A program made the translations under genes and the position numbers. This document shows, piece after piece, positions 25,396 through 34,693 of a stretch of DNA of 64,000 bases. The notes beneath the pieces are model-generated. The model was not told the origin of the DNA and did not search any database. It saw nothing but the letters and a program-made list of their open reading frames with translations. The DNA lies in NCBI RefSeq assembly GCF_013426895.1, contig NZ_AP023175.1, positions 1,736,001 through 1,800,000 of the forward strand, read 5' to 3'. How positions within the stretch are numbered: position 1 is the stretch's first letter; every line of letters begins with the position of its first letter. Source of the DNA: Paraburkholderia largidicola (GTDB lineage Bacteria; Pseudomonadota; Gammaproteobacteria; Burkholderiales; Burkholderiaceae).

Positions 25396-26733
25396 TCAAA
25401 GGCCGTACGCCTTGCGCAGCAGCGTCAACGGATGCGCGAGCGGCGTCTTCGGCAAGCTGTTTTCGTCGAAACCCTGTTCGATGTGATGACCGGCAAGCTG
25501 GCAATCGGACGAGATGTAATCGGGCTGCGGCTGCGCCATCGCCTTGAAGACGGGCGTGCCGATCTTCATCGCCATCGCGTGAAATTCCTTCTTCACGCCG
25601 AACGTGCCCGCGTGACCCGAGCATCGCTCGACGACGGTTACCTGCGTATCCGGCACGAGCGCGAAGGTCTCCGACGTCTTGCGCCCGATGTTCTGCACGC
25701 GCGCATGACACGGCACGTGATACGACACCTTGCCGAGCGGCGTATTGAAGTCGGTTTTCAGCAGGCCATCGCGATGGCGCGCCATGAAGTATTCGAACGG
25801 GTCCCAGAACGCTTCGCTGACGGCGCGCACGTCCGGGTCGTCGGGAAACATCAGCGGCAGTTCGTGCTTGTACATCAGCACGCAACTGGGAATCGCGCCG
25901 ATGATCGCGTAGCCGTCGCGTGCATAACGCGCGAGCACGGGCATGTTCTTCTCTTTCTTCGCCGCTACGCCTTGCAGATTGCCTTGCTCCAGCAACGGCA
26001 TGCCACAGCACGCTTCGCTCGATACCAGTTCGTAGCGAATATCGTTGTGCGCGAGCACGGCCAGAAGGTCGTGACCGATGCCCGGCTCGTTGAAATTCAC
26101 GTAGCAGGTCGAGTAGATCGCGACCTTGCCGGGCGTGCGCTCGCCGTCCTTCGCCTGCACTTGCGGCGACTTCTTCGCGGCGCTGCGAAACTTGCGCGTT
26201 GCGAAATCAGGCAGCCACGCGTCCTTATCGACGCCGAGCGCTTTTTCCATCAAGTCGCGCGCCATGTGCGTGTGATTCACCGCGTTGACTGTCTGAGTGA
26301 CGATGGGAATGCCGGCGAACGTGCCGAGCGCGTCGGTATTCGACAGGAACTTGTCGCGCAACTGGACTTCTCCGCGCTTGAAGGCGGCAGCCTTCGCGCG
26401 CAGCATCAGGTGCGGAAAATCGACGTTCCATTGATGCGGCGGCACGTAGGGACATTTCGTCATGTAGCACAGGTCGCACAGATAGCATTGATCGACGACG
26501 GCGCCGAACTTCTTCTTGTCGACTTCGTGCGCCTCGCCGGTATCCGTTTCGTCGACGAGGTCGAACAATGCGGGAAATGCGCCGCATAGCGACACGCATC
26601 GGCGGCAGCCGGCGCAGATGTCGAACACGCGCGTCAATTCCTGATCGATCGCATCGGGATCGTAGAACGCGTCCGATTGCCAGTCGAGCGGATGGCGAAT
26701 AGGCGCTTCGAGACTGCCTTCCTTGTGAGGCAT
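25396..26733 (-). CDS. Fe-S oxidoreductase (GlpC / heterodisulfide reductase-like, CCG domain)
   Basis: A 445-residue protein. Two 4Fe-4S motifs lie near the N-terminus: ICAGCRRCVSLCGAFP and CYLCDLCYMTKCPYVPP. Two cysteine-rich CCG domains follow (YSTCYVNFNEPG...SSEACCGMPLLEQG and YHVPCHARVQNIG...VVERCSGHAGTFG). This is the electron-transfer arrangement of GlpC and HdrD. It probably passes electrons to or from rubrerythrin. The ATG at 26733 has GAGAGGAG upstream. The 5' leader on the minus strand contains the tandem hairpins at 26751-26880. Confidence 0.9.
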   Translation of the reverse strand: MPHKEGSLEAPIRHPLDWQSDAFYDPDAIDQELTRVFDICAGCRRCVSLCGAFPALFDLVDETDTGEAHEVDKKKFGAVVDQCYLCDLCYMTKCPYVPPHQWNVDFPHLMLRAKAAAFKRGEVQLRDKFLSNTDALGTFAGIPIVTQTVNAVNHTHMARDLMEKALGVDKDAWLPDFATRKFRSAAKKSPQVQAKDGERTPGKVAIYSTCYVNFNEPGIGHDLLAVLAHNDIRYELVSSEACCGMPLLEQGNLQGVAAKKEKNMPVLARYARDGYAIIGAIPSCVLMYKHELPLMFPDDPDVRAVSEAFWDPFEYFMARHRDGLLKTDFNTPLGKVSYHVPCHARVQNIGRKTSETFALVPDTQVTVVERCSGHAGTFGVKKEFHAMAMKIGTPVFKAMAQPQPDYISSDCQLAGHHIEQGFDENSLPKTPLAHPLTLLRKAYGL

Positions 26734-27104
26734 GGCGTGCGTCTCCTCTCGACCAGAGTTGGCGCTTTAGCGCCTACTCTGGTCCGATGGCATGACGGCA
26801 GGAGTTAGCGCTTTAGCGCTTACTCCTGCCCCATGGCGGTCGACCAGCGTTGCGCGTGCGCGCCTCACTCCGATCAGATGGCATGGCGGGCAAGTTGACT
26901 CCCATCCCATGCAATGCTGTGGGGTTGTTTTATGCGCCACGTTCTCGTAAGCGCATTCATTCTTTTTTGCGCATGCAGCGCGCGAAATCGTGATCGTCTC
27001 ACTTCATCTCGCGTTTGTACCGCACTATCGCATCCGTCCGCATGCCAAGCCTGCATCGAACGGAAGCGACGACACGCGCCAGCCGCGCAGCCGGCGCGTG
27101 CAAT
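26734..27104. other. Intergenic region between the rubrerythrin and Fe-S genes, holding tandem hairpins
   Basis: No gene is supported. The half next to the Fe-S gene holds the repeat units described separately. The rest (26880-27104) shows no clear motif; it includes a less GC-rich stretch at 26900-27000. Confidence 0.6.
26751..26880. repeat. Tandem covarying hairpin repeats (two perfect 34-base units and a degenerate third)
   Basis: Unit 1 (26751-26784) and unit 2 (26797-26830) each form a hairpin of identical geometry: 9-bp outer stem, T/T mismatch, 5-bp inner stem, TTTA loop. The core GCGCTTTAGCGC is the same, while the outer stems differ (GACCAGAGT against GGCAGGAGT) with compensating changes on the other arm. 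Period is 46 bases with a similar spacer (GATGGCATGACGG; the second reads CATGGCGG). A degenerate third unit, 26840-26877, ends in GATGGCATGGCGG. Covariation implies selection on structure. Confidence 0.8.
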
Positions 27105-27527
27105 TCAATCGACCAGCGCCTCCAGTGCCTTCGTATAGCGATTCGCATGACTGCGTTCCGCTTTGGCCAGCGTTTCGAACCAGTTCGCGATTTCGTCGAA
27201 GCCTTCTTCTCGCGCGGCCTTAGCCATGCCGGGGTACATGTCGGTGTATTCGTGTGTCTCGCCGGCAATCGCCGCCTGCAGATTCTGACGCGATGAACCG
27301 AACGGCAGCCCCGTCGCCGGATCGCCCGACACTTCCAGATACTCGAGGTGGCCATGCGCGTGGCCCGTTTCGCCTTCCGCCGTCGAACGGAATAGCGCCG
27401 CGACGTCGTTCTGTCCCTCGACATCGGCTTTCGCTGCGAAATACAAATAGCGGCGATTGGCCTGCGATTCACCCGCAAATGCGGCCTTCAGATTCTCCTC
27501 CGTCTTCGAACCCTTGAGTTGCGCCAT
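27105..27527 (-). CDS. Rubrerythrin (erythrin-type, without rubredoxin domain)
   Basis: A 140-residue four-helix diiron protein: [22 protein letters not shown], then [37 protein letters not shown], and [19 protein letters not shown]. These give the Glu and ExxH ligands expected for a diiron peroxidase. No C-terminal CxxC rubredoxin domain is present; the Fe-S protein downstream may supply electrons instead. The ATG at 27527 is preceded by GGAGG. First gene of the rubrerythrin - Fe-S - DUF3501 set. Confidence 0.92.
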   Translation of the reverse strand: MAQLKGSKTEENLKAAFAGESQANRRYLYFAAKADVEGQNDVAALFRSTAEGETGHAHGHLEYLEVSGDPATGLPFGSSRQNLQAAIAGETHEYTDMYPGMAKAAREEGFDEIANWFETLAKAERSHANRYTKALEALVD

Positions 27528-27747
27528 CTGAGCCTCCATCCAAAGCCTGTATGTGGGAACGCGCGTTTCTGATGGCAACGACCGGCCAGACGCGCGCACC
27601 TGAGCCGTGCATTAAATCTAGGAGTTCGGTGATGCGTTCCCAATTGGGTTTTTCAATCCGCCCGATAGCTGTTTGCCTTGCATAACCGTTGGCCCGAAGT
27701 AGACTGAGGAAGCGCACATACTCAATCTTTCACCGGGGGATTTCTGC

Positions 27748-28107
27748 ATGCGGCTGACGATATTGATCAATGGTTCGGACCCCACCGTCAATCACGACTA
27801 TGCCGTGCTTTGGCTCGATACCGACGAGCGTCGCTGGTCGAGAGAAGCACACGATGGGATCGACCTGCCCCCATGGGGCGAACTCCATGATGAGAACGGC
27901 GTCACCAAGCTCTGCGCGCCGAGCGCAGAAGCGCCGTTATGCACACTGAATGGCCTGCACGTGGACGGACGTCAGCGGGTCAGCTCGGCGCAGGGCAGCG
28001 CGGCGTGGTCGTCGGACCGTACGCACGCGCGGATGAATGGCTACTGGCGCTTGCAGGCGGTTGACCGCTTGCCTGTCAACGCCGAGCACAGCGTGTTCGG
28101 ACGCTAA
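27748..28107 (+). CDS. Hypothetical protein, 119 aa
   Basis: A 119-residue soluble protein starting MRLTILINGSDPTVNHDYAV. I recognise no domain. Composition is ordinary for the window and an in-frame GGGGGA lies upstream of the ATG. It stands alone between the rubrerythrin set and the nuclease gene. The short conserved-looking segments (YAVLWLDTDERRW, MNGYWRLQAVDRLP) suggest a real gene. Confidence 0.5.
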   Translation: MRLTILINGSDPTVNHDYAVLWLDTDERRWSREAHDGIDLPPWGELHDENGVTKLCAPSAEAPLCTLNGLHVDGRQRVSSAQGSAAWSSDRTHARMNGYWRLQAVDRLPVNAEHSVFGR

Positions 28108-28334
28108 GCCTGCTTCGTATTTGCGCCCGCGTCGCTCACCCCCTGCCCGACGCGGGCCTTTCCTCTGTCACTCCCCTCTCTCACCGCCGAACGCGCAGAA
28201 TTTGCTGTGCGGCAATGCGTCGTGACAGTTTTGCCGATATGTCGGCTCGATGTCGCGTAACCGCATGTAAGCCCTTGCTTTGTGCATAGGTCGCGCGGCT
28301 ATACTTGCGGCCCCTCATTTCGCTTTTCCGATCT

Positions 28335-29084
28335 ATGAAGAAGTGGTTAGTCAGCCTGCTTATCGTGGCCGCGAGTCACGTATCAGCAGCAACGTCATGC
28401 ACGGATTTCACGCCCAACGCTCAATGGCCCGTGCTGACGAACGCAAAAATGACGCCGAAGTCGCGCATGCTGTGCTATTCGGATTTCGCTGTTCTGCATT
28501 CAGGCATCACGCATGGTCCGCTGTGGTCCGCCGAGCATTTGACGCGCGACCATATCGAAGCCGCGAAAGACATGGTGCGCACCAACAAGTTCTTCGAGGA
28601 CGCGCGCCTGCCCGAAGGCGAAGGCGCGACACTCGCCGACTACAAGCGCAGCGGTTTCGATCGCGGCCATATGAGCCCGGCTGGCAATCGATGGAATGCG
28701 GAGGCGATGGCACAATCGTTCTCGCTCGCGAACATCGTGCCGCAGAACCGCGAGAATAATCAGCGCATGTGGTCGCGCATCGAAACGGCCGTGCGCAAGC
28801 TGTCGATGAAATACGACGACATCTACGTGGTCACCGGCCCGATGTTCACCGGCGGACAGTTGCAGACCATCGGACCGACGCGTGTGTTCGTGCCGACGCA
28901 GCTGTTCAAGGTCGTCTACGTGCCGTCGAAGAAGCTCGCGTTTGCAATCGTCGCGGACAACGTCGCCACCGACCGCTACGACGTGAAGTCCGTGCATGAA
29001 CTCGAAGCAATGAGCGGCATCCGCTTTCCGGGCATTCCGGAAAACCTGAAAGACCAGCGTCCGGGAGGGCTGAAAGGTGTTTAA
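28335..29084 (+). CDS. Secreted DNA/RNA non-specific endonuclease
   Basis: A 249-residue nuclease with a signal peptide (MKKWLVSLLIVAASHVSAA) and the conserved catalytic motif DRGHMSPAGN (general-base His) near residue 116, then NIVPQNRENNQRMWSRIE (metal-ligand Asn) and VYVVTGPMF-like strand. Family members need Mg2+ and degrade nucleic acids outside the cytoplasm. A TATACTTGCGG sequence about 35 bp upstream is a likely -10 region. The next gene overlaps it by 8 bp. Confidence 0.93.
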   Translation: MKKWLVSLLIVAASHVSAATSCTDFTPNAQWPVLTNAKMTPKSRMLCYSDFAVLHSGITHGPLWSAEHLTRDHIEAAKDMVRTNKFFEDARLPEGEGATLADYKRSGFDRGHMSPAGNRWNAEAMAQSFSLANIVPQNRENNQRMWSRIETAVRKLSMKYDDIYVVTGPMFTGGQLQTIGPTRVFVPTQLFKVVYVPSKKLAFAIVADNVATDRYDVKSVHELEAMSGIRFPGIPENLKDQRPGGLKGV

Positions 29085-29334
29085 AGCATATTCGAACGAC
29101 GACGACGTGCTCAACATCCAGGGCGACGCGCTGACGGTGTCCAATGGCACCACGCGCGTCGTCGTGAACGGCACGCTCGCAATCACGAAGGACAAGCGCG
29201 GCCTGAAAGCGGCGCTGGCCCTGAAGGAAACGCTCGACGGCATCGTCGCCGCGCTTCAGGCGGAGCCGCATCTGCCGGAGCAAGTGAAGGAAGAGCCCGA
29301 CGCGAAGCCGGGCGTGATCGACAATCCGTTCTAG
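29077..29334 (+). CDS. Hypothetical protein coupled to the nuclease gene, 85 aa
   Basis: An 85-residue protein starting at GTG inside the end of the nuclease gene, with GGGAGGGCTGAAAG upstream. The sequence (MFKAYSNDDDVLNIQGDALT, NGTLAITKDKRGLKAALAL) is acidic and soluble without a signal peptide. A cytoplasmic partner or inhibitor of the nuclease is possible from the coupling, but the family is not recognised. Confidence 0.55.
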   Translation: MFKAYSNDDDVLNIQGDALTVSNGTTRVVVNGTLAITKDKRGLKAALALKETLDGIVAALQAEPHLPEQVKEEPDAKPGVIDNPF

Positions 29335-29366
29335 CGTACGGGGCGAAAGGCGGCGCGACGTTGCGA

Positions 29367-30080
29367 TCATGCACGCGCGGCATCGTCGTTCGTCGACGCC
29401 GCGAAGCCGCGCAGTTTCTCCGCATCGACGATCTCGATCTCCGCGTAGCGCAGCGCGAGCGCGCCTTGCGTTTCGAACTGCCTGAGAATCTGGTTCGTGG
29501 TTTGACGCGACAGCGCGAGCATCATCGCGAGATCTTCCTGCGGCACCTTGAGCACCTGCCGCAGCGTGCCCGCGCCGCCGCCATATCCACCCGCCATCAG
29601 CAACAGACGCCGCGCGATGCGTTGTGCGGCAGGCAGCAGCGCGGCCTCTTCGATCGCATCGAACGCGAGGCGCAGCTTGTGCGTGAGCAGCAGGCCGAAC
29701 GCATGCCAGAACGCGGGCGTGCGTTCGAGCAGCGCCGCGAGCGCTTCGCGCGGCACATGAAACAGCAGCGTATCGCGCTCGGCATAGGCATCGTGCGTGC
29801 GCGTCTGGCCGTCGAACAGCGCAATCTCGCCGAACCAGTTCACCGGCTCGATCACCGCGAGCAGCGCTTCCTTGCCGCTCACGGTAATCGAGCCAATCCG
29901 CATCAATCCGTCGAGCACGCAGTAGAAGCCGTCGTCGGCATCGCCACGGCTGAAGAGGCGCTGGCCCGCCGACAGCTGTCGCATGCGGCCAAGCTCCGTC
30001 AATTGCGCGCGCAATGCGTCGGGCGCGGCGCGAAACCAGGCGCTGCCGTCGAGCAGCGTGATCAGCTCAGTCGATGTCAT
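29367..30080 (-). CDS. Crp/Fnr family transcriptional regulator
   Basis: A 237-residue regulator: a cyclic-nucleotide-binding-like beta-barrel (about 10-125: LSAGQRLFSRGDADDGFYCVLDG, then VNWFGEIALFDGQTRTHDAYA) and a C-terminal winged helix (about 150-225: LKVPQEDLAMMLALSRQTTNQ). It has no Fnr-type N-terminal cysteines. The ATG at 30080 gives the usual short N-terminus, although its ribosome site is weak. It is divergent from the gene at 30179. Confidence 0.9.
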   Translation of the reverse strand: MTSTELITLLDGSAWFRAAPDALRAQLTELGRMRQLSAGQRLFSRGDADDGFYCVLDGLMRIGSITVSGKEALLAVIEPVNWFGEIALFDGQTRTHDAYAERDTLLFHVPREALAALLERTPAFWHAFGLLLTHKLRLAFDAIEEAALLPAAQRIARRLLLMAGGYGGGAGTLRQVLKVPQEDLAMMLALSRQTTNQILRQFETQGALALRYAEIEIVDAEKLRGFAASTNDDAARA

Positions 30081-30178
30081 CGTTCGAAGCGCGCTTTGGC
30101 GGTTGAATTGTCGGCTAGCCGAAAGTGTCGCGGCGCGCCGCCGGCGATTATGATGACTTTCGACGAGGAACGGCATCC

Positions 30179-30724
30179 ATGAGAACGCTCACTGACCAGC
30201 TTGGGCAATACGCTGCCTACCATCGCGACCGCCGCAACATCGCGACGCACTTCATCGGCATTCCGATGATCGTGCTCGCGCTCGCCGTCCTGCTGAGCCG
30301 GCCCGCGTGGACAGTGGCCGGGTTGCCGTTAGCGGTATCGCCGGCGTGGCTGCTGTTCGGCCTGAGCGTGATCTACTACTTCGTGCTCGACGTGCCGCTC
30401 GGTTTGATGATGACCGTCGTGTCGGTACTGTGCGTAGCGTGCGGCGCGTGGCTGGCGCAGCAGCCCACCTTGACGTGGCTTGCGGCGGGTATCGGCCTTT
30501 TCGTGGTCGGCTGGGTGTTCCAGTTCGTGGGACACGTCGCGTACGAGCATCGCAAGCCCGCATTCATCGACGATGTGATCGGCCTGCTGATCGGCCCGCT
30601 GTTCGTGCTCGCCGAAGCGCTGTTCGCATTCGGCTGGCGGCCCGCGTTGCGCGCGGCAATCGAAGTCGAGGCGGGTCCGACGCGGGTCGATGCCGCGCAT
30701 GAGGTGACGCGTCATCCGTCGTGA
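30179..30724 (+). CDS. Mpo1-like (DUF962) membrane protein
   Basis: A 181-residue protein with the family start MRTLTDQLGQYAAYHRDRRN followed by IATHFIGIPMIVLALAVLL, and GWVFQFVGHVAYEHRKPAF, the His-rich segments that in yeast Mpo1 bind iron for alpha-oxidation of 2-hydroxy fatty acids. Four to five transmembrane helices are visible. GAGGAACGGCATCC leads the ATG. The bacterial role is unproven. Confidence 0.87.
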   Translation: MRTLTDQLGQYAAYHRDRRNIATHFIGIPMIVLALAVLLSRPAWTVAGLPLAVSPAWLLFGLSVIYYFVLDVPLGLMMTVVSVLCVACGAWLAQQPTLTWLAAGIGLFVVGWVFQFVGHVAYEHRKPAFIDDVIGLLIGPLFVLAEALFAFGWRPALRAAIEVEAGPTRVDAAHEVTRHPS

Positions 30725-30763
30725 GGCAGCGGCCGTCCGCGCTGCGCGACGGGCTCAGCGCTT

Positions 30764-31654
30764 TCAACGCGGCGCGAGTAGCCTTGCGCTATGCAAGCCG
30801 GTCAGCCCCACTGCGATCCAGATCGGCACATAAGTGCCAAGCTGCTGCGCCGTCAAAGACTCGCCGAGCAGCGTCACCGACACGATCACCAGCAACACCG
30901 GCTCTACGTAGCCGAGAATGCCGAATAGCGCCATCGGCAGCAAACGGCTCGCTTTCAGATAGGTCGCGAGCGCGATAGTGCTCAGCGCGCCCAGGCCCGG
31001 CAGCAACAGCAGCCACATATCGACACGGCCCGACAGCAGCGCGAGCGAGCCGCCGTGCAGCGCCATCGCGAGCGCGAACGGCAGCAGTAGCGACATCTCG
31101 AGCGCGAACGCGGTCAGCGAATCGGCATTGATCTTGCGCCGCAACACGAAGTAAGGCGGATAACCGATCGCCACCAGCAGCGTCGGCCACGAGAACGCGC
31201 GCGTCACCCACAGCTCGTGCAACACGCCGAGCGCCGCGCATCCGACGGCGAGCCACTGCAACGGCTCCAGCCGCTCGTGATAGTAGAAGCGGCCGAGCAG
31301 CACCATCGTCAGCGGCAACAGGAAATAGCCGAGCGATACTTCCAGCATCCGCCCATGCAGCGGCGCCCACAGAAACACCCATAGCTGCGCGCCGAGCAAC
31401 GCCGCGCTGACGGCCAGCAACAGCGCCGTGCGCGGCTCGCGGATCACGCGCTGCGCTAGCGCCACCAGGTGCGGCAGGCGCGAACGCAGGGCGATCAGCG
31501 TGAACGCGCCCGGTACGGTCCAGATCACGCGCCACGCGAAGATATCGAGCCCCGTCAACGGCGTGAGCAGCTTGGCGTACACGGACATCAGGGCAAACAG
31601 CGTCGATGCGCTCACGGACAACGCGATGCCGCGTCCCGGTTGATAGGCGTTCAT
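30764..31654 (-). CDS. rarD: RarD / EamA-family transporter
   Basis: A 296-residue membrane protein with about ten transmembrane helices in two EamA halves. The RarD character comes from the start (RGIALSVSASTLFALMSVYAK), LTGLDIFAWRVIWTVPG, and the central GYFLLPLTMVLLGRFYYHERL. Members are drug/metabolite-superfamily exporters; RarD's natural substrate is not settled. It is monocistronic. Confidence 0.9.
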   Translation of the reverse strand: MNAYQPGRGIALSVSASTLFALMSVYAKLLTPLTGLDIFAWRVIWTVPGAFTLIALRSRLPHLVALAQRVIREPRTALLLAVSAALLGAQLWVFLWAPLHGRMLEVSLGYFLLPLTMVLLGRFYYHERLEPLQWLAVGCAALGVLHELWVTRAFSWPTLLVAIGYPPYFVLRRKINADSLTAFALEMSLLLPFALAMALHGGSLALLSGRVDMWLLLLPGLGALSTIALATYLKASRLLPMALFGILGYVEPVLLVIVSVTLLGESLTAQQLGTYVPIWIAVGLTGLHSARLLAPR

Positions 31655-32130
31655 CGGCCCGTCCGCTGCGGGAATTCAGGCGCGATGTCGCGAAAGGTGT
31701 CGTCCATAGTTAAGTCTTGTTTTAACAGCGCGGCGCAGGCGTTGCCCGATGTGAGGCCCGCTTCGTCGCGCGAATCGCGCATTCTAGCGGTAGTGCGGGA
31801 ACGGTCCGTCTTTTTCCGCCACATTGCGTCCGTGCATATTCACGCCCGATGCACTATAAAAACTAGTTTCATATCCACGCCGCATGCCGTCGGCGATTCA
31901 TCGGCGGAAACACGGGGCTGCCGTTTTAGCCTGCTTCTTGCTTCCGTGTTCCGTTCATGTCCGCGCCGCCCGGCTTTCAATCCGCTGTTGCGCGATCAGG
32001 CGCCGAACGCAGACACGCGCCCGTCATCGAACGCGCTCACGCTTGAACGCTTGCCGGTCCACTCACTCCAACGCATTCGCTCTTCCGCAGTCCGCAAGTC
32101 ATCACTGGAACGAGACAACACGGAGCCAAC
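31655..32130. other. Intergenic region upstream of egtD
   Basis: No gene is supported. The only visible candidate signals are an AT-rich stretch near 31850-31870 (GCACTATAAAAACTAGTTTC), which may hold a promoter, and GGAGCC before the egtD ATG. Confidence 0.5.
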
Positions 32131-33111
32131 ATGACTCAGCCAGCCGTATCGCAACACCTATCGCACGACGTATCGCCGGAGTTCGCCGCCGCCGTTCGCG
32201 CTGGCCTCAGCAAGCAGCCTCAGAAGGAATTGCCGTCGAAGTATCTCTACGACGAAGTGGGTTCGGCGCTGTTCGAAGTGATCACCGCGCTGCCCGAATA
32301 CGGCGTCACGCGCGCTGAAGAACGTCTGCTCGCGAAGCACGCGGGCGACATCGTCGCGCAGTTGCCGCACGACGCGATCGTCGCGGAACTGGGCAGCGGC
32401 AGCGGCCGCAAGACCCGCCGCATCCTCGAAGCGCTCTGTAAAAAGCGCCCCACGACTTACAGCCCGATTGAAATTTCGCGCACCGCATTGCAATTGTGTC
32501 GCCGTGAACTGGGTGATATCGAACGCATTTCGATCGTCGGCTACGAGCGCGACTATCTCGCGGGGCTCGCCGAGGTGAGCAAGCGCCGTGCAAAAGACGA
32601 GCCGCTGCTCGTGCTGTTTCTCGGCAGCACCATCGGCAATTTCGGGCGGCTGGCGGCCACGCGCTTTCTGCGCGAGATCCGCAACATGCTTGCGCCCGGC
32701 GACGCGCTATTGCTCGGCACCGACCTCGAAAAGCCCGTGCCTGTGCTGATCGCCGCGTACGACGATCCCATCGGCGTGACGGCCGCGTTCAATCTGAATC
32801 TGCTGGCGCGAATCAACCGCGAACTGGACGGCGATTTTCCGCTCGATGCGTTCGAACACGTCGCGCGCTTCAATCCGGACGTGCGCAGCATTGAAATGCA
32901 TCTGCGCGCGAAACGGCGCGTGAGCGCACACGTGCGCGCGGCCAAGCTGACGGTCGAGTTACAGGAAGGCGAGACGATCTGGACGGAGAGCAGCCACAAA
33001 TATCGTCCCGAAGAACTGCATGCGATCGCCGACGACGCAGGCTTCACGTGCAGTCATCAATGGATCGAGCGCGATTGGGGCTTTGCGGAAAGCCTGCTGG
33101 TAGCGCGCTGA
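32131..33111 (+). CDS. egtD: L-histidine N(alpha)-methyltransferase
   Basis: A 326-residue SAM-dependent enzyme that trimethylates histidine to hercynine in ergothioneine synthesis. Family segments: SKYLYDEVGSALFEVITALPEY at the start, the SAM motif VAELGSGSGRKTRRIL, LLVLFLGSTIGNFG, GDALLLGTDLEKP, and IWTESSHKYRPEEL. The usual partner egtB (sulfoxide synthase) is not next to it in this window. A T-run terminator follows. Confidence 0.93.
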   Translation: MTQPAVSQHLSHDVSPEFAAAVRAGLSKQPQKELPSKYLYDEVGSALFEVITALPEYGVTRAEERLLAKHAGDIVAQLPHDAIVAELGSGSGRKTRRILEALCKKRPTTYSPIEISRTALQLCRRELGDIERISIVGYERDYLAGLAEVSKRRAKDEPLLVLFLGSTIGNFGRLAATRFLREIRNMLAPGDALLLGTDLEKPVPVLIAAYDDPIGVTAAFNLNLLARINRELDGDFPLDAFEHVARFNPDVRSIEMHLRAKRRVSAHVRAAKLTVELQEGETIWTESSHKYRPEELHAIADDAGFTCSHQWIERDWGFAESLLVAR

Positions 33112-33135
33112 GGGGCGTCGCGTGAGGTGAGCGAG

Positions 33136-33170
33136 AAGCGCGCGGGCGTCGAAGCTCACGCGCTTTTTTT
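33136..33170 (+). terminator. Rho-independent terminator of egtD
   Basis: Stem AAGCGCG / CGCGCTT with a 16-base loop is followed by TTTTTTT, 25 bp after the egtD stop. Confidence 0.7.
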
Positions 33171-33183
33171 CGAGCCGCTCGTG

Positions 33184-33480
33184 TCAATGCTGCTCGAAGC
33201 GCTCGAAACGTTTGTCGTTGGCGCGCTCTTCGTGCGTCACTTCCGTCACGCGCGCCATCGGCGGCCCGTGACGCAGCCACGACAGCATCCGGTCGAGCTG
33301 GTTCGCCGGACCTTGCAACATCGCTTCGACCGAACCGTCTTCCAGATTCGCCACCCATCCCCGGATACCGAGCGCATGCGCCTGGCGCACCGTCGCGTGA
33401 CGAAAGCCAACGCCCTGCACCATGCCGCGCACCCGCACGTAATACGTTTCGATCCGCGAATCGAGATCCGTGCCGGACAT
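33184..33480 (-). CDS. acyP: Acylphosphatase
   Basis: A 98-residue enzyme with the signature VRGMVQGVGFRHATVRQAHAL (catalytic Arg in GVGFR) and GWVANLEDGSVEAMLQGPANQ (catalytic Asn). It hydrolyses acyl phosphates in the cytoplasm. Convergent with egtD. A start at 33480 preceded by AAGGAGGAAAAGC is clear. Confidence 0.94.
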   Translation of the reverse strand: MSGTDLDSRIETYYVRVRGMVQGVGFRHATVRQAHALGIRGWVANLEDGSVEAMLQGPANQLDRMLSWLRHGPPMARVTEVTHEERANDKRFERFEQH

Positions 33481-33682
33481 GCTTTTCCTCCTTTATGCCG
33501 TTCGTGCCGCTTTTAATCCGTTTACGCGGGCATTCTAGTCGCGCCGCGCGCGCTTTGCTCGCGCGAGTCTTAACCAGCGACAGCCGCGAGCACGGCGCGC
33601 GCGATCGGCAGCACGTACAATCCGACCTCTGCAAACCTTCAACCATGCGCCCGTCAGGCAGCAATCAGGAACACGGCAAGCA

Positions 33683-34693
33683 ATGACCGATCAGACTCGC
33701 GATCTCGTACTCGTCACCGGCGCATCCGGATTCGTCGGCTCGGCCGTCGCGCGCATCGCGCAGCAAAAGGGCTTTGCGGTGCGGGTGCTCGTGCGTCCGA
33801 CCAGTCCGCGCCGCAACGTCGAATCGCTCGATGCGGAGATCGCGGTCGGCGACATGCGCGACGAGGCGTCGATGCGCGCCGCGCTGCGCGGCGTGCGTTA
33901 TCTGCTGCACGTCGCGGCCGATTACCGGTTGTGGGCGCCGGACCCGCTGGAGATCGAGCGCTCGAATCTGGAAGGCACGGAAGCGACGATGCGCGCCGCG
34001 CTGAAGGAAGGCGTCGAGCGCATCGTGTACACGAGCAGCGTCGCGACGCTGAAGGTGACGGGCTCGGGTGCGTCGGTCGACGAAACCTCGCCGATGACGC
34101 CGCAGCAGGCGATCGGCGTGTACAAGCGCAGCAAGGTGCTCGCCGAGCGCGCCGTCGAACGGATGATCGCGAACGACGGCCTGCCCGCCGTGATCGTCAA
34201 TCCGTCGACGCCAATCGGCCCGCGCGACGTGAAGCCCACGCCGACGGGCCGCATCATCGTCGAAGCGGCGCTTGGCAAGATTCCCGCGTTCGTCGATACG
34301 GGGCTGAACCTGGTGCACGTCGACGACGTCGCGATGGGTCACTTCCTCGCGCTCGAACGCGGCAAGATCGGCGAGCGCTACATTCTCGGCGGCGAAAATC
34401 TGCCGCTGCAGCAGATGCTCGCGGATATTGCCGGGATCGTCGGACGCAAGGCGCCGACCATTGCGCTGCCGCGCTGGCCGCTGTATCCGCTCGCGATGGG
34501 CGCGGAGGCCGTCGCGAAGTTCACGAAGCGCGAGCCGTTCGTCACCGTCGACGGGCTGAAGATGTCGAAGAACAAGATGTACTTCACGTCAGCGAAAGCG
34601 GAGCGCGAGCTTGGCTACAGCGCGCGGCCGTACCGCGAAGGCCTGCGCGACGCGCTCGACTGGTTCCGCGAGGCGGGCTATCTGAAAGCGTGA
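33683..34693 (+). CDS. hpnA: Hopanoid-associated sugar epimerase HpnA
   Basis: A 336-residue NAD-dependent epimerase/dehydratase: VLVTGASGFVGSAVARIA (dinucleotide fold), SNLEGTEATMRAALKEGVER, YTSSVATLKVTG, GVYKRSKVLAERAVE (catalytic YxxxK) and NLVHVDDVAMGHFLALERG. This matches the HpnA family, found with hopanoid genes. It probably modifies the sugar-derived C35 side chain, though its reaction is not firmly established. Separated from the rest of the hpn genes by 1.4 kb. Confidence 0.9.
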   Translation: MTDQTRDLVLVTGASGFVGSAVARIAQQKGFAVRVLVRPTSPRRNVESLDAEIAVGDMRDEASMRAALRGVRYLLHVAADYRLWAPDPLEIERSNLEGTEATMRAALKEGVERIVYTSSVATLKVTGSGASVDETSPMTPQQAIGVYKRSKVLAERAVERMIANDGLPAVIVNPSTPIGPRDVKPTPTGRIIVEAALGKIPAFVDTGLNLVHVDDVAMGHFLALERGKIGERYILGGENLPLQQMLADIAGIVGRKAPTIALPRWPLYPLAMGAEAVAKFTKREPFVTVDGLKMSKNKMYFTSAKAERELGYSARPYREGLRDALDWFREAGYLKA

